DNA of 64,000 nt, taken from NCBI RefSeq assembly GCF_011758645.1, contig NZ_JAAMOZ010000001.1, forward strand, positions 1,736,001 through 1,800,000, read 5' to 3'. Shown here piece after piece: positions 54,768 to 62,760 of this stretch. The number at the start of each line of letters is the position of its first letter. Position 1 is the stretch's first letter. This DNA comes from Brooklawnia cerclae. GTDB taxonomy: Bacteria; Actinomycetota; Actinomycetes; Propionibacteriales; Propionibacteriaceae. Under the pieces are notes generated by a model. That model was not told where the DNA came from and did no database searches. It was given only the letters and a program-made list of their open reading frames with translations. A program made the translations under genes and the position numbers.

Positions 54768-54846
54768 CGCACGAGAATCTGACGCTCGATGGCCCCATGG
54801 CCCCGATGTGTGCCAGTAGAGGCATCTGGCGTCAGATTCTCGTGCG
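54768..54846. repeat. 79-bp inverted-repeat element, 18-bp perfect arms
   Basis: CGCACGAGAATCTGACGC at 54768-54785 and its exact complement at 54829-54846 enclose 43 bases. It lies between two convergent genes (21 bp after the regulator, 44 bp from the end of the dehydrogenase). It could be a bidirectional terminator or a small non-autonomous mobile element. Confidence 0.6.
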
Positions 54847-54889
54847 GATCCGTGGCTGCTCCGGGTCGTGAGCCGGCAGCCGACCGGCG

Positions 54890-55786
54890 TCAGGCCTGCT
54901 CGGCCGGGCGCTCCTCGATGTACTTCTGGACGATGGCGGTGTCGTCCCAGCCCCAGCCGGCGTCCACCACACCCTGGAACGCCTCCAGCAGTCGGTCACC
55001 CTGGACACTCGGCGTCCCCGTGCGACCCGCCTCGTCCAGGTAGGCGAGAAGGTCCTTGATCCAGAAGATCGCCGCGCCCGAGACCGCGTAATCCTTGGCG
55101 ATGAAACGCGGCGCCTTGTCGGTCATGATCGTGCTGCCCGCGTAACCGCCCTTCATCAGGTCGAAGAGCTTCTGGAGGTCGAGCCCGGCTCGTTCGGCGA
55201 CCACGGCGGCCTCGGCGTTGGCGACGATGTTCGCCGCGCAGATCAACTGGTTGCAGGCCTTCGCGACCTCACCGGCGCCCGTCGGCCCCAGGTGCACGGG
55301 CCTGCCGGCGAGTTGCAGATACGGGAGCGCCTTGGCGACCAGGTCGTCCGCGCCGCCGACCATGATCGACAGCGTGCCGGCCTTGGCCCCCACCTCGCCA
55401 CCGGAGACCGGGGCGTCGATGACGCGGACACGTCCTTCGGTGGCCTGTGAGATCTCGGCGTCCAACGTCCGTACCGCGTCGGGGGCGACCGTGGAGCATA
55501 CGACGAGCAGCAGTTCCCCGTCGACCCCGGCGAGCAGCCCGTCGGCACCCTCCAGCACCGCACGCACCTGCGGCACGTCGGGCACCATGAAGAAGACGAC
55601 GTCGGCCGCAGCGCCCAGTTCACGCGCCGTCGGTGCCCACACCGCGCCGCCCTCCAGCAGATCGGTCACCCGCTCGGACGAGATGTCATGGAGAACCATG
55701 GTGTCGCCCTCGGGCAGGGAACCGAAGATGTGGCCCGCCATCGGGCGTCCCATAGTGCCGAGTCCCACGAATCCGACTGTCGTCAT
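54890..55786 (-). CDS. Beta-hydroxyacid dehydrogenase (GarR/3-hydroxyisobutyrate dehydrogenase family)
   Basis: A 298-residue NAD(P)-dependent oxidoreductase. The Rossmann start is VGFVGLGTMGRPMAGHIF, the substrate-binding block is IDAPVSGGEVGAKAGTLSIM, and the catalytic lysine is in GAGEVAKACNQLICAAN. The KGGYAGSTIM segment and the conserved KDL (FWIKDLLAYLDEA) are of tartronate semialdehyde reductase/GarR type. 3-Hydroxyisobutyrate dehydrogenase (valine breakdown) is an alternative; the substrate cannot be fixed. It stands alone between the inverted-repeat element and the tRNA genes. Confidence 0.85.
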   Translation of the reverse strand: MTTVGFVGLGTMGRPMAGHIFGSLPEGDTMVLHDISSERVTDLLEGGAVWAPTARELGAAADVVFFMVPDVPQVRAVLEGADGLLAGVDGELLLVVCSTVAPDAVRTLDAEISQATEGRVRVIDAPVSGGEVGAKAGTLSIMVGGADDLVAKALPYLQLAGRPVHLGPTGAGEVAKACNQLICAANIVANAEAAVVAERAGLDLQKLFDLMKGGYAGSTIMTDKAPRFIAKDYAVSGAAIFWIKDLLAYLDEAGRTGTPSVQGDRLLEAFQGVVDAGWGWDDTAIVQKYIEERPAEQA

Positions 55787-55952
55787 TGATGCCTCCTGAT
55801 CTGGTTGCTGGCCCGCGAAAGCCTACGGCACCGGTCCGCCGCGCCGGAAGACCGCCCGAGAGGCGGCGCCGCGACGCTGCCGTCCGCCGTCGAGGACCAC
55901 TTCGGAGACCGGATCCGGGTCCCCGTGCGCGCACGTGGCGGAAGAAACGATC

Positions 55953-55999
55953 AGGCCCGTGCCCGGCTGCGTCCGAAGACGCCTGCCGGGCACGGGCCT
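55953..55999 (-). terminator. tRNA-Glu terminator
   Basis: AGGCCCGTGCCCGGC/GCCGGGCACGGGCCT, a perfect 15-bp stem with an inner GCGTC/GACGC extension, 14 bases after the tRNA and followed on the minus strand by GTTTCTTCC. Confidence 0.75.
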
Positions 56000-56012
56000 G
56001 CTCGAGCCTGGG

Positions 56013-56085
56013 TAGCCCCGAGCGGATTCGAACCGCCGTTACAGCCTTGAGAGGGCCGCGTGCTAGGCCACTACACTACGGGGCC
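56013..56085 (-). tRNA. tRNA-Glu(CTC)
   Basis: A 73-base tRNA. Acceptor GGCCCCG pairs with CGGGGCT (G1-U72 as in other actinobacterial tRNA-Glu); U8 and A9 are standard; the anticodon loop is CTCTCAA with anticodon CTC; the T-loop is TTCGAAT. The 3' CCA is not encoded. A strong terminator follows. Confidence 0.93.
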
Positions 56086-56254
56086 ATCGAACCGAGCTCG
56101 CCTTCCGGTTCGCTCGCCTCATGGATCTTCAATTGTCACAACGATGCGCCCCGCAGCACGGGGCCCAAGCAGGCTACCGGATCGGCAACCATCGGCCAAG
56201 TCTAGACCGATGATGCTTGCCAGGTCTCGTTTCCGTGACCTGCGGCATCCTGCG

Positions 56255-56326
56255 TTGGGGTACCAGGACTCGAACCTGGACTGACGGAACCAGAATCCGG
56301 CGGGCTGCCAATTACCCCATACCCCA
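56255..56326 (-). tRNA. tRNA-Gln(CTG)
   Basis: A 72-base tRNA. Acceptor TGGGGTA pairs with TACCCCA, the anticodon stem-loop GGATTCTGGTTCC gives anticodon CTG, and the T-arm is CCAGGTTCGAGTCCTGG. CCA is not encoded. It lies 169 bp upstream of tRNA-Glu on the same strand. Confidence 0.93.
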
Positions 56327-56382
56327 GTCCGTGCGGCGTGTGCGCAACGACGAGTAACAATAGCGGATGGACGCGCGTCGCA

Positions 56383-57354
56383 TCAAACCGGGCGGCCCCT
56401 GAGGAAGGGTCGCGTCCCCTCCCCTGCGGAGGGAGTGACAGTGGCCACCCGCATGCGCCGACCGACGAGCCAGGCGGCAACCGCCACCAGCGCATAGCCC
56501 AACAGATCCCAGGCGGTGGTCGCCCACGTGGAGACCTGCATCGTCCGGGCCTGCGCCAACCCACCCGACAGCACCGCATAGCTGAACGCGAACACGTTGT
56601 TCACGGCGTGCGCCGCGATCGACGCCTCGAGTCCCCCTGTGGCCACGACCAGCACGCCGGCGAGCAACCCGAACCCCAGCCGGTCGACGAACAGCGGAAG
56701 GTTCTGTGTGCCGTGCATGAGCGCGAACACCAGCGCCGACCCGATGACGGCGTACACCGCGCGCTGGCCGATCGCCCCGGTCGCCTGCAGCAGGTAGCCA
56801 CGGAAGAGGAACTCCTCCCCCGCCGCCTGGAGCGGAGCGGTGAGGACGATCACCAGCAGCCACCAACCGACCTGGGGGCTCGGATTCCACGTGAACGGCT
56901 CACCGATTCGCGACACCCAGTAGACGGTGTTGAGACCCACCACCGACACCAAGGCACATGCGAGCGCGTAGCGCCACCGGAAGCCCGGTTGCACCGAGCA
57001 CAGCCAGCGGGGATGCCGATGGTGTATGTAGCGGACGACGGCCATGGCCAGGACGATCAGGGACGCGATGGCGACGTGCGTGGCCACCGTCCCGTCGATG
57101 TACTCGTACTCCAGCGCGGCGGTGCGGAACGCCTCGAACGTGTCGGGTCGTCCCCGCGCCAGCCAGGTGGCACCGGTGATCAGATAGGCGATGCCGGGCA
57201 CGAGGATCGCATACCCGGCGAGCACCGCCAAGACACCGCCGATCGCCCGCATGGCTCCCGTCGTGACCGGTTCGATGCGCAGGGTCGCGGCGTAGTCCAC
57301 GCCCTCCGGCGGCTCCTCGAGGTCGTCGCCGGGGGCCCAGAGCGGGTTCCTCAC
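56383..57354 (-). CDS. CPBP-family intramembrane metalloprotease
   Basis: A 323-residue multi-pass membrane protein with a CPBP/Abi domain. The three metal/catalytic motifs are in order: EExxxR in AGEEFLFRGYLLQ near residue 181, FxxxH in FALMHGTQNL, and HxxxN in AAHAVNNVFAFSY. Eight or nine helices are predicted, with the first four specific to this protein. Such proteases cut prenylated or membrane substrates, or act in bacteriocin immunity; the role here is unknown. The GTG at 57354 overlaps the FAH-gene stop by 4 bp (GTGA). Confidence 0.85.
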   Translation of the reverse strand: MRNPLWAPGDDLEEPPEGVDYAATLRIEPVTTGAMRAIGGVLAVLAGYAILVPGIAYLITGATWLARGRPDTFEAFRTAALEYEYIDGTVATHVAIASLIVLAMAVVRYIHHRHPRWLCSVQPGFRWRYALACALVSVVGLNTVYWVSRIGEPFTWNPSPQVGWWLLVIVLTAPLQAAGEEFLFRGYLLQATGAIGQRAVYAVIGSALVFALMHGTQNLPLFVDRLGFGLLAGVLVVATGGLEASIAAHAVNNVFAFSYAVLSGGLAQARTMQVSTWATTAWDLLGYALVAVAAWLVGRRMRVATVTPSAGEGTRPFLRGRPV

Positions 57355-58175
57355 CGGGCCGACTCGTCGTCCGGGACGTCGTCCACGACCGGGTTCGTGA
57401 GCGTTCCGATGCCGTCGATCTCTACGCTGACCTGCTGGCCCGCGAGCATCGGCCCGACGCCCTTGGGGGTGCCGGTGAGAAGCACGTCGCCCGGGAGCAG
57501 GGTCGTGAACTGGGAGACGTGGCTCACCAGCCGCGCGATGTCGTAGACCATGAGGGCGGTCGACGAGTCCTGCTTCACCTGCCCGTCGAGGGAGGTGACC
57601 AGCGACAGGTCCTGGGCCTCGTCCAGGCCGAGATGGGTGACGATCCAGGGGCCGAGCGGGCAGAACGTGTCGAAGCCCTTCGCCCGCGTCCACTGGCCGT
57701 CGCCGGCCTGCAGGTCGCGCGCGGTGACGTCGTTCGCACAGGTGTACCCGAAGATCACCTCGGCGACCCGGTCGGCGGGCACCTTGCGGCAGATGCGCCC
57801 GATCACGACGGCCAGTTCACCCTCGTAGTGGACGTTCTGCGAGATCGCCGGCCGGACGATCGGATCGCCGGGCCCGATCACCGAGGTGTTCGGCTTCATG
57901 AAGATCAGCGGCTCGGGAGGTACCTCGCTGCCCAGTTCGGCGGCGTGCTCGACGTAGTTCTTGCCGACGGCCAGCACCTTGCTGCGCGGGATCACAGGGG
58001 CGAGCAGCCGCACGTCGTCCAGGGCCAGACGCTCACCGGTGTAGTTGACCGGGCCCGCGAGCGGGTCGGCGTCGATCACGGCGACGGTGTCGGGGAACTG
58101 ACCCTGGTCGGATTCGAGCTCCACAAGCCCGAAACGGGGATCCTCGCCGGCGGTGGCGAAACGAGCGATACGCAT
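57351..58175 (-). CDS. Fumarylacetoacetate hydrolase-family enzyme
   Basis: A 274-residue FAH-fold metal enzyme. Motifs: SKVLAVGKNYVEHAAELGSE, PLIFMKPNTSVIGPGDPIV, the metal-binding HYEGELAVVIGRICR, YTCANDVTARDLQ and LLTGTPKGVGPMLAGQQVSV. Relatives are acylpyruvases, oxaloacetate decarboxylases or 2-hydroxyhepta-dienedioate isomerases; generic FAHD1-like oxaloacetate/acylpyruvate activity is most likely. The ATG at 58175 has TAGACT 7 bases upstream (leaderless). The CPBP gene overlaps its stop. Confidence 0.85.
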   Translation of the reverse strand: MRIARFATAGEDPRFGLVELESDQGQFPDTVAVIDADPLAGPVNYTGERLALDDVRLLAPVIPRSKVLAVGKNYVEHAAELGSEVPPEPLIFMKPNTSVIGPGDPIVRPAISQNVHYEGELAVVIGRICRKVPADRVAEVIFGYTCANDVTARDLQAGDGQWTRAKGFDTFCPLGPWIVTHLGLDEAQDLSLVTSLDGQVKQDSSTALMVYDIARLVSHVSQFTTLLPGDVLLTGTPKGVGPMLAGQQVSVEIDGIGTLTNPVVDDVPDDESAR

Positions 58176-58182
58176 GGGCGCG

Positions 58183-58188
58183 AGTCTA
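58183..58188 (-). promoter_or_regulatory. FAH-gene -10 element, leaderless start
   Basis: TAGACT on the minus strand, 7 bases before the ATG. Confidence 0.45.
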
Positions 58189-58240
58189 GTGCCACCCGCC
58201 CATGCGCTCGTCGCTCGTCCCGGACGCCATACTTGTGCCC

Positions 58241-59518
58241 ATGACCACCTACAGCGCCGTCGAACTGATCCGCTCCAAGCGGGACGGCCACACCCTCGAG
58301 CCCGACGCGATCCGGTGGCTCATCGACGCCTACACCTCCGGGCGCGTGGCGGACGAGCAGATGTCGGCCATGGCGATGGCCGTGTTCTTCCGGGGAATGA
58401 CCGACGCCGAGTTGTCGGTGTGGACGCAGGCCATGATCGACACCGGCGAGCGCATGACCCTGCCCGGGCTGGCGCGTCCCACGGTCGACAAGCACTCCAC
58501 GGGCGGGGTCGGTGACAAGATCACCCTCCCGCTGGCGCCACTGGTGGCCGCCTGCGGCGCCGCGGTGCCGCAGTTGTCGGGCAGGGGGCTCGGCCACACC
58601 GGCGGCACGCTCGACAAGCTGGAGTCGATCCCCGGTTGGCGGGCTGAGCTCGGAGGCGACGAGATGCTGGCGCAGTTGCGCGACGTGGGTGCCGTCGTCT
58701 GCGCCGCGGGCACGGGCCTGGCGCCCGCCGACCGCAAGCTCTACGCTCTGCGCGATGTCACCGGCACCGTCGAGTCGATCCCCCTGATCGCGAGCTCGAT
58801 CATGAGTAAGAAGATCGCCGAGGGGGCGCAGGGCCTCGTCCTGGACGTCAAGGTTGGCAGCGGCGCTTTCATGACCAACGAGCCTGCGGCTCGCGAACTG
58901 GGCGAACGCATGGTGGCGTTGGGCCGGGACGCAGGCGTCCGCACGGTCGCGCTGCTCACCGACATGGACGCGCCGCTGGGCCTGACGATCGGCAACGCCC
59001 TGGAGGTGCGCGAAGCGGTCGAGGTGCTCGCCGGGGGCGGGCCGGGCGATGTGGTCGAGCTGACCCTCGCGCTGGCACGCGAGATGCTCGCGCTCGCCGG
59101 GTTGGACGCCGATCCCGCCGAGGTACTGGCGTCCGGCCGGGCGATGGACGTGTGGCGACGCATGATCGCCGCCCAGGGGGGCGATCCCGACGCCCCCCTG
59201 CCGGTGGCCCGTCACAGCGAGGTCGTGGCCGCCGAGGCCTCCGGCGTCGTCCAGCGGATGGACGCGATGGCGCTCGGTGTGGCGTCGTGGAGGCTCGGCG
59301 CCGGGCGCACACGCAAGGAGGACGCGGTGCAGGCGGGCGCGGGCATCGAGTTGCTCGTCCGCCCCGGCGATCGCGTCGTGGCCGGCCAGGGGCTGCTCGT
59401 CTGCCACACCGACACCCCGGAGGCATTCACGGCTGCCCGGGAGGCGCTGGCGGGCGGCATCGAGATCGGCGAGCAGTCGGCTCCTCCGCGTCCGCTGATC
59501 ATCGACCGGATCGTGTAG
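58241..59518 (+). CDS. deoA: Thymidine phosphorylase
   Basis: A 425-residue pyrimidine nucleoside phosphorylase that releases deoxyribose-1-phosphate from thymidine. Motifs: AVELIRSKRDGHTLEPDAI, VDKHSTGGVGDKITLPLAPL (phosphate site), LSGRGLGHTGGTLDKLESIP (family signature), MSKKIAEGAQGLVLDVKVGS and AGRTRKEDAVQAGAGIELLV. The ATG at 58241 follows CATACT (58228-58233) by 7 bases, with no ribosome binding site. It is divergent from the FAH gene with 65 bp between them. Confidence 0.95.
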   Translation: MTTYSAVELIRSKRDGHTLEPDAIRWLIDAYTSGRVADEQMSAMAMAVFFRGMTDAELSVWTQAMIDTGERMTLPGLARPTVDKHSTGGVGDKITLPLAPLVAACGAAVPQLSGRGLGHTGGTLDKLESIPGWRAELGGDEMLAQLRDVGAVVCAAGTGLAPADRKLYALRDVTGTVESIPLIASSIMSKKIAEGAQGLVLDVKVGSGAFMTNEPAARELGERMVALGRDAGVRTVALLTDMDAPLGLTIGNALEVREAVEVLAGGGPGDVVELTLALAREMLALAGLDADPAEVLASGRAMDVWRRMIAAQGGDPDAPLPVARHSEVVAAEASGVVQRMDAMALGVASWRLGAGRTRKEDAVQAGAGIELLVRPGDRVVAGQGLLVCHTDTPEAFTAAREALAGGIEIGEQSAPPRPLIIDRIV

Positions 59519-59572
59519 TCACGGCGGGCCGACCACGCCCGACTCAACCGGACGGAGCCTCCAGACGTCCCT

Positions 59573-59711
59573 TCGACAGGCTCAGGGACCGAAAATCAAC
59601 TCGACAGGCTCAGGACCGAAAATCAACTCGACAGGCTCAGGGACCGAAAATCGACTCGACAGGCTCAGGGACCGGAGACCGACCCGACAGGCTCACAGTC
59701 GGGAGATCGAC
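59573..59711. repeat. Tandem 28-bp repeat, five copies
   Basis: Copies start at 59573, 59601, 59628, 59656 and 59684. The unit is TCGACAGGCTCAGGGACC plus about ten bases; copy 2 has lost one base and copies 4-5 have drifted. A more degenerate sixth copy follows near 59728. The TCGACAGGCTC core is a common actinobacterial intergenic repeat and recurs at the phosphoketolase terminator. The block fills the space between the convergent deoA and cimA genes. Confidence 0.8.
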
Positions 59712-59786
59712 CGAGCCACAGTGTCCCTCCGACAAGCCCAGGGAGCAGGCGCCGACTGAACTCGTCGAAGCCGCCCCGCAGCGGGG

Positions 59787-61373
59787 TCAGTAGCCCTTGA
59801 TCAGCCCGTACAGGTAGGCGTCCGACAGCGCCTCCCAGGACGCCTCGATCACGTTCGTCCCGACGCCCACCGTCGTCCATCCGTGCCGCCCGTCGCTGGT
59901 GTCGATGAGGACGCGCACCGTGGCGTCCGTGCCCCGGCCCTCGTCCAGGATGCGGACCCGGTAGTCGGTGAGTTCATAGCCCCTCACCTGCGGGTATGCG
60001 GGCTCCAGCGCTTTCACCAGGGCCCCGCCGAGCGCGTTCACCGGGCCGTTGCCCTCGCCGATCTCGGCGCGGCGCTCGCCCTTCGCACGAAGTTTCACGG
60101 TTGCCTCCGACGCGTCGGGGCTCACCTGACCGGGCACCTCCTCGGTGAAGACGCGCCAGCCGATCAGTTCGAAGGGCTGCTCCAACCGGCCGGTCATCGA
60201 GCGGACGAGCAGTTCGAAGGACGCGTCGGCGGCCTCGTAGGAGTACCCCTGCGCCTCGCGCTGCTTGACCACGTCTGTGATCTGCCCCGCGAGCTGCCGA
60301 TCGGACAGGTCGATGCCCAACTGCTGACCCTTGATCTGGATGCTCGCCCGCCCGGCCATGTTGCTGATCAGCATCCGCATGTCGTTGCCCACCAGCTCGG
60401 GCCGGGTGTGCTGATAGAGGTCCTCGTTCACCTTGATGGCACTGGCGTGCAGCCCCGCCTTGTGGGCGAAGGCCGAACTGCCCACGTAGGGCTGCCGGGT
60501 CACGTGCGGCTGGTTGGCGATGTCGGCGATGGCATGGCTGGTGTGAGTGAGCCCCGCGAGCCGCTCCGGGGCGAGCACCGGCCACCCGTACTTCAACTGC
60601 AGATCGGCGATCAACGTCGTCAGATCCATGTTCCCCGTGCGCTCGCCGTAGCCGTTGACCGTTCCCTGAACGTGCATCGCGCCCGCGTCGATCGCGGCCA
60701 GGGAGTTGGCCACCGCGCACCCTGAGTCGTTGTGGCAGTGGACTCCGAGATCCACCCCGATCTGGGCCGCCGCGGAGACCACGTCGCCCATCCTGCTGGG
60801 CAGCATGCCCCCGTTGGTGTCGCACAGGATGACGACCTCGGCCCCCGCTTCCGCCGCGACCCGGATGACATCGAGCGCGTAGGCCCGGTTGGCCCAGAAC
60901 CCGTCGAAGAAGTGCTCGCAGTCGACGAACACGTGCTTGCCGAGATCGACCAGGTACGACACCGTGTCCTCGATCATGGCGAGGTTCTCCTCGGTGGTCG
61001 TCCGGAGGGCCTGCAGGACATGCGTGTCGTGCGACTTCGCGACGAGACAGATGTAGTCGGTGCCCGCGTCGACCAGGGCACGGGTGAGCGGGTCCGTGGC
61101 CGCCCGGCCGCCCGCCTTGCGGGTTGCCCCGAACGCGACGAGCTTCGCACTGGTCAACGACAGCTCCTGGGGAGCACGGGCGAAGAACTCGGTGTCGGCG
61201 GGGTTGGCACCCGGCCAACCGCCCTCGATGAACGTCACCCCCAGGTCGTCCAGGTAGCGCGCGATCCGGAGCTTGTCGTCCACCGTCAGGTGGATGCCCT
61301 CCTGCTGGGCGCCGTCGCGCAGCGTCGTGTCGTACAGGTGGAACTCGTCCGGCATGGCCGGTGTGGTGGGCAT
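59787..61373 (-). CDS. cimA: Citramalate synthase
   Basis: A 528-residue enzyme of the isopropylmalate synthase family that joins pyruvate and acetyl-CoA into (R)-citramalate, the threonine-independent entry to isoleucine. Motifs: FHLYDTTLRDGAQQEGIHLT, FIEGGWPGANPADTEFF, GVHCHNDSGCAVANSLAAID, NGYGERTGNMDL and the C-terminal LeuA-type regulatory domain (about 370-528), which binds isoleucine in relatives. GGWPGANPAD separates it from LeuA/homocitrate synthases. The ATG at 61373 has GGAGGTT 2-3 bases further upstream; an open frame upstream is not family-like. Probably downstream of ilvE in one unit. Confidence 0.94.
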   Translation of the reverse strand: MPTTPAMPDEFHLYDTTLRDGAQQEGIHLTVDDKLRIARYLDDLGVTFIEGGWPGANPADTEFFARAPQELSLTSAKLVAFGATRKAGGRAATDPLTRALVDAGTDYICLVAKSHDTHVLQALRTTTEENLAMIEDTVSYLVDLGKHVFVDCEHFFDGFWANRAYALDVIRVAAEAGAEVVILCDTNGGMLPSRMGDVVSAAAQIGVDLGVHCHNDSGCAVANSLAAIDAGAMHVQGTVNGYGERTGNMDLTTLIADLQLKYGWPVLAPERLAGLTHTSHAIADIANQPHVTRQPYVGSSAFAHKAGLHASAIKVNEDLYQHTRPELVGNDMRMLISNMAGRASIQIKGQQLGIDLSDRQLAGQITDVVKQREAQGYSYEAADASFELLVRSMTGRLEQPFELIGWRVFTEEVPGQVSPDASEATVKLRAKGERRAEIGEGNGPVNALGGALVKALEPAYPQVRGYELTDYRVRILDEGRGTDATVRVLIDTSDGRHGWTTVGVGTNVIEASWEALSDAYLYGLIKGY

Positions 61374-61501
61374 GGAACCTCCAGGTTGTGCCGGGACGCC
61401 GTTGGCGGGCATGGCCCCCATCGTCCCCGACGACTATCCCGGACGCAAGGAATCTCGCGAGCCGGGACGATCGTCGCGGCCCGGCCGTCACCCCGGCGAG
61501 G

Positions 61502-62584
61502 TCAGCAGACCTTCTGCGTCCAGCCGAACGGATCGTCCACGCGCCCGTACTGGATGTCGAGCAGCAGGTTGCGCAGCGGCAGCGTACGGGTGGCGCGGTC
61601 GACGTCGATCACGTACTCGTGGCCGTCGTCCTTGAGCGAGCGGATGGGCGTGATCACCGCCGCGGTGCCACACGCGAACAACTCGCGGACGGTGCCGTCG
61701 CCGATGCCCGTGACGACCTCCTCGAGGCTCACGCGGCGCTCCACCGGGGTCAGACCCAGCTGCGGCGCGACCTTCAGCAGGGAGTCGCGTGTCACGCCCG
61801 GCAGGATGTTCCCGTTGAGCTCGGGAGTGACCAACTGGTCGTCGCTGGTGATCATGAAGAAGTTCATGCCACCCAGTTCCTCGATCCAGCGGCGCTCGGC
61901 GGCGTCCACGAACAGCACCTGGCTACAGCCCTGGGCGTAGGCCAACTCCTGGGGCAGCAGGGACGATGCGTAGTTGCCGCCGCACTTGGCCGAGCCGGTA
62001 CCGCCGGTCGCCACACGGCTGTACTCCTTGCTCACCCAGATGTCGACGGGTGCGACGCCACCGGAGAAGTAGGAGCCCACGGGGCTGGCGATCACCGAGT
62101 AGAGAACGCGTTTCGACGGGCGCACACCGAGGAACGACTCGCTGGCGAGCATGAAGGGACGCAGGTAGAGGCTCTGTTCCTCACCCGAGGGCACCCACCG
62201 CTCCTCCAGGGCGACCAGCTGCCGCACACTGGTCACGAAATCGGACTCGGGCAGCTCCGGAAGCGCAAGCCGGACGGCCGAGTTGCGGAAGCGGGCCGCG
62301 TTGGCCTCCGGGCGGAACAACCAGACCGAGCCATCGGCGCGCCGGTACGCCTTCAGCCCCTCGAAGATCTCCTGCGCATAGTGATAGACGGCGCCGGCCG
62401 GGTCGAGCGTCAGCGGTGAGTAATCGACGATTCGATCGTTTTCCCAGCCGTCCTCGGCGGTCCAGTTCGCCACTGCCATGTGGTCGGTGAAGTACTTGCC
62501 GAACCCCGGATCGGCGCACACGCCCGCGATCACGTCGTCCGCCAGATACGTGGGATTCTGCGGAGGATCGAACAACAAAGCCAT
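61502..62584 (-). CDS. ilvE: Branched-chain amino acid aminotransferase
   Basis: A 360-residue fold-type IV PLP enzyme. Motifs: YHYAQEIFEGLKAYRRADGS, YLRPFMLASESFLGVRPSKR, the PLP lysine near 198 in GTGSAKCGGNYASSLL, EELGGMNFFMI, and GDGTVRELFACGTAAVITPI. It carries out the last step of Leu, Ile and Val synthesis. The ATG at 62584 lies 7 bases after TAGGCT (leaderless). It is divergent from leuB and 128 bp upstream of cimA. Confidence 0.96.
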   Translation of the reverse strand: MALLFDPPQNPTYLADDVIAGVCADPGFGKYFTDHMAVANWTAEDGWENDRIVDYSPLTLDPAGAVYHYAQEIFEGLKAYRRADGSVWLFRPEANAARFRNSAVRLALPELPESDFVTSVRQLVALEERWVPSGEEQSLYLRPFMLASESFLGVRPSKRVLYSVIASPVGSYFSGGVAPVDIWVSKEYSRVATGGTGSAKCGGNYASSLLPQELAYAQGCSQVLFVDAAERRWIEELGGMNFFMITSDDQLVTPELNGNILPGVTRDSLLKVAPQLGLTPVERRVSLEEVVTGIGDGTVRELFACGTAAVITPIRSLKDDGHEYVIDVDRATRTLPLRNLLLDIQYGRVDDPFGWTQKVC

Positions 62585-62591
62585 GGGGTGC

Positions 62592-62597
62592 AGCCTA
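62592..62597 (-). promoter_or_regulatory. ilvE -10 element, leaderless start
   Basis: TAGGCT on the minus strand, 7 bases before the ilvE ATG. Confidence 0.5.
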
Positions 62598-62748
62598 GTT
62601 GTCTTGCCTTGCGAGGTGAACCAGGGGGCACATGGTGAACCTTCCCGCGTCACCGGTCGCCCCCCAGGCTTCGGCGTCGTGGGGGGGTCCGGGCGATCCT
62701 TGCCGGCAAAGCCGTGAGATCCGGGCCGGCGCGCACCGCTCACCCGTA

Positions 62749-62754
62749 TACATT
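62749..62754 (+). promoter_or_regulatory. leuB -10 element, leaderless start
   Basis: TACATT, 6 bases before the leuB ATG. A TGAGAT half-site of the leuC operator lies at 62715-62720, near the expected -35. Confidence 0.45.
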
Positions 62755-62760
62755 GCCGGT

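Noticed and set aside
59573-59711. CRISPR-like array
   Set aside because: Repeats are directly adjacent with no unique spacers, drift progressively, and no cas gene is present.
61374-61501. Leader attenuator (T-box or leader peptide) before cimA
   Set aside because: Some short inverted repeats exist, but no T-box motif, no run of branched-chain codons and no terminator were visible.
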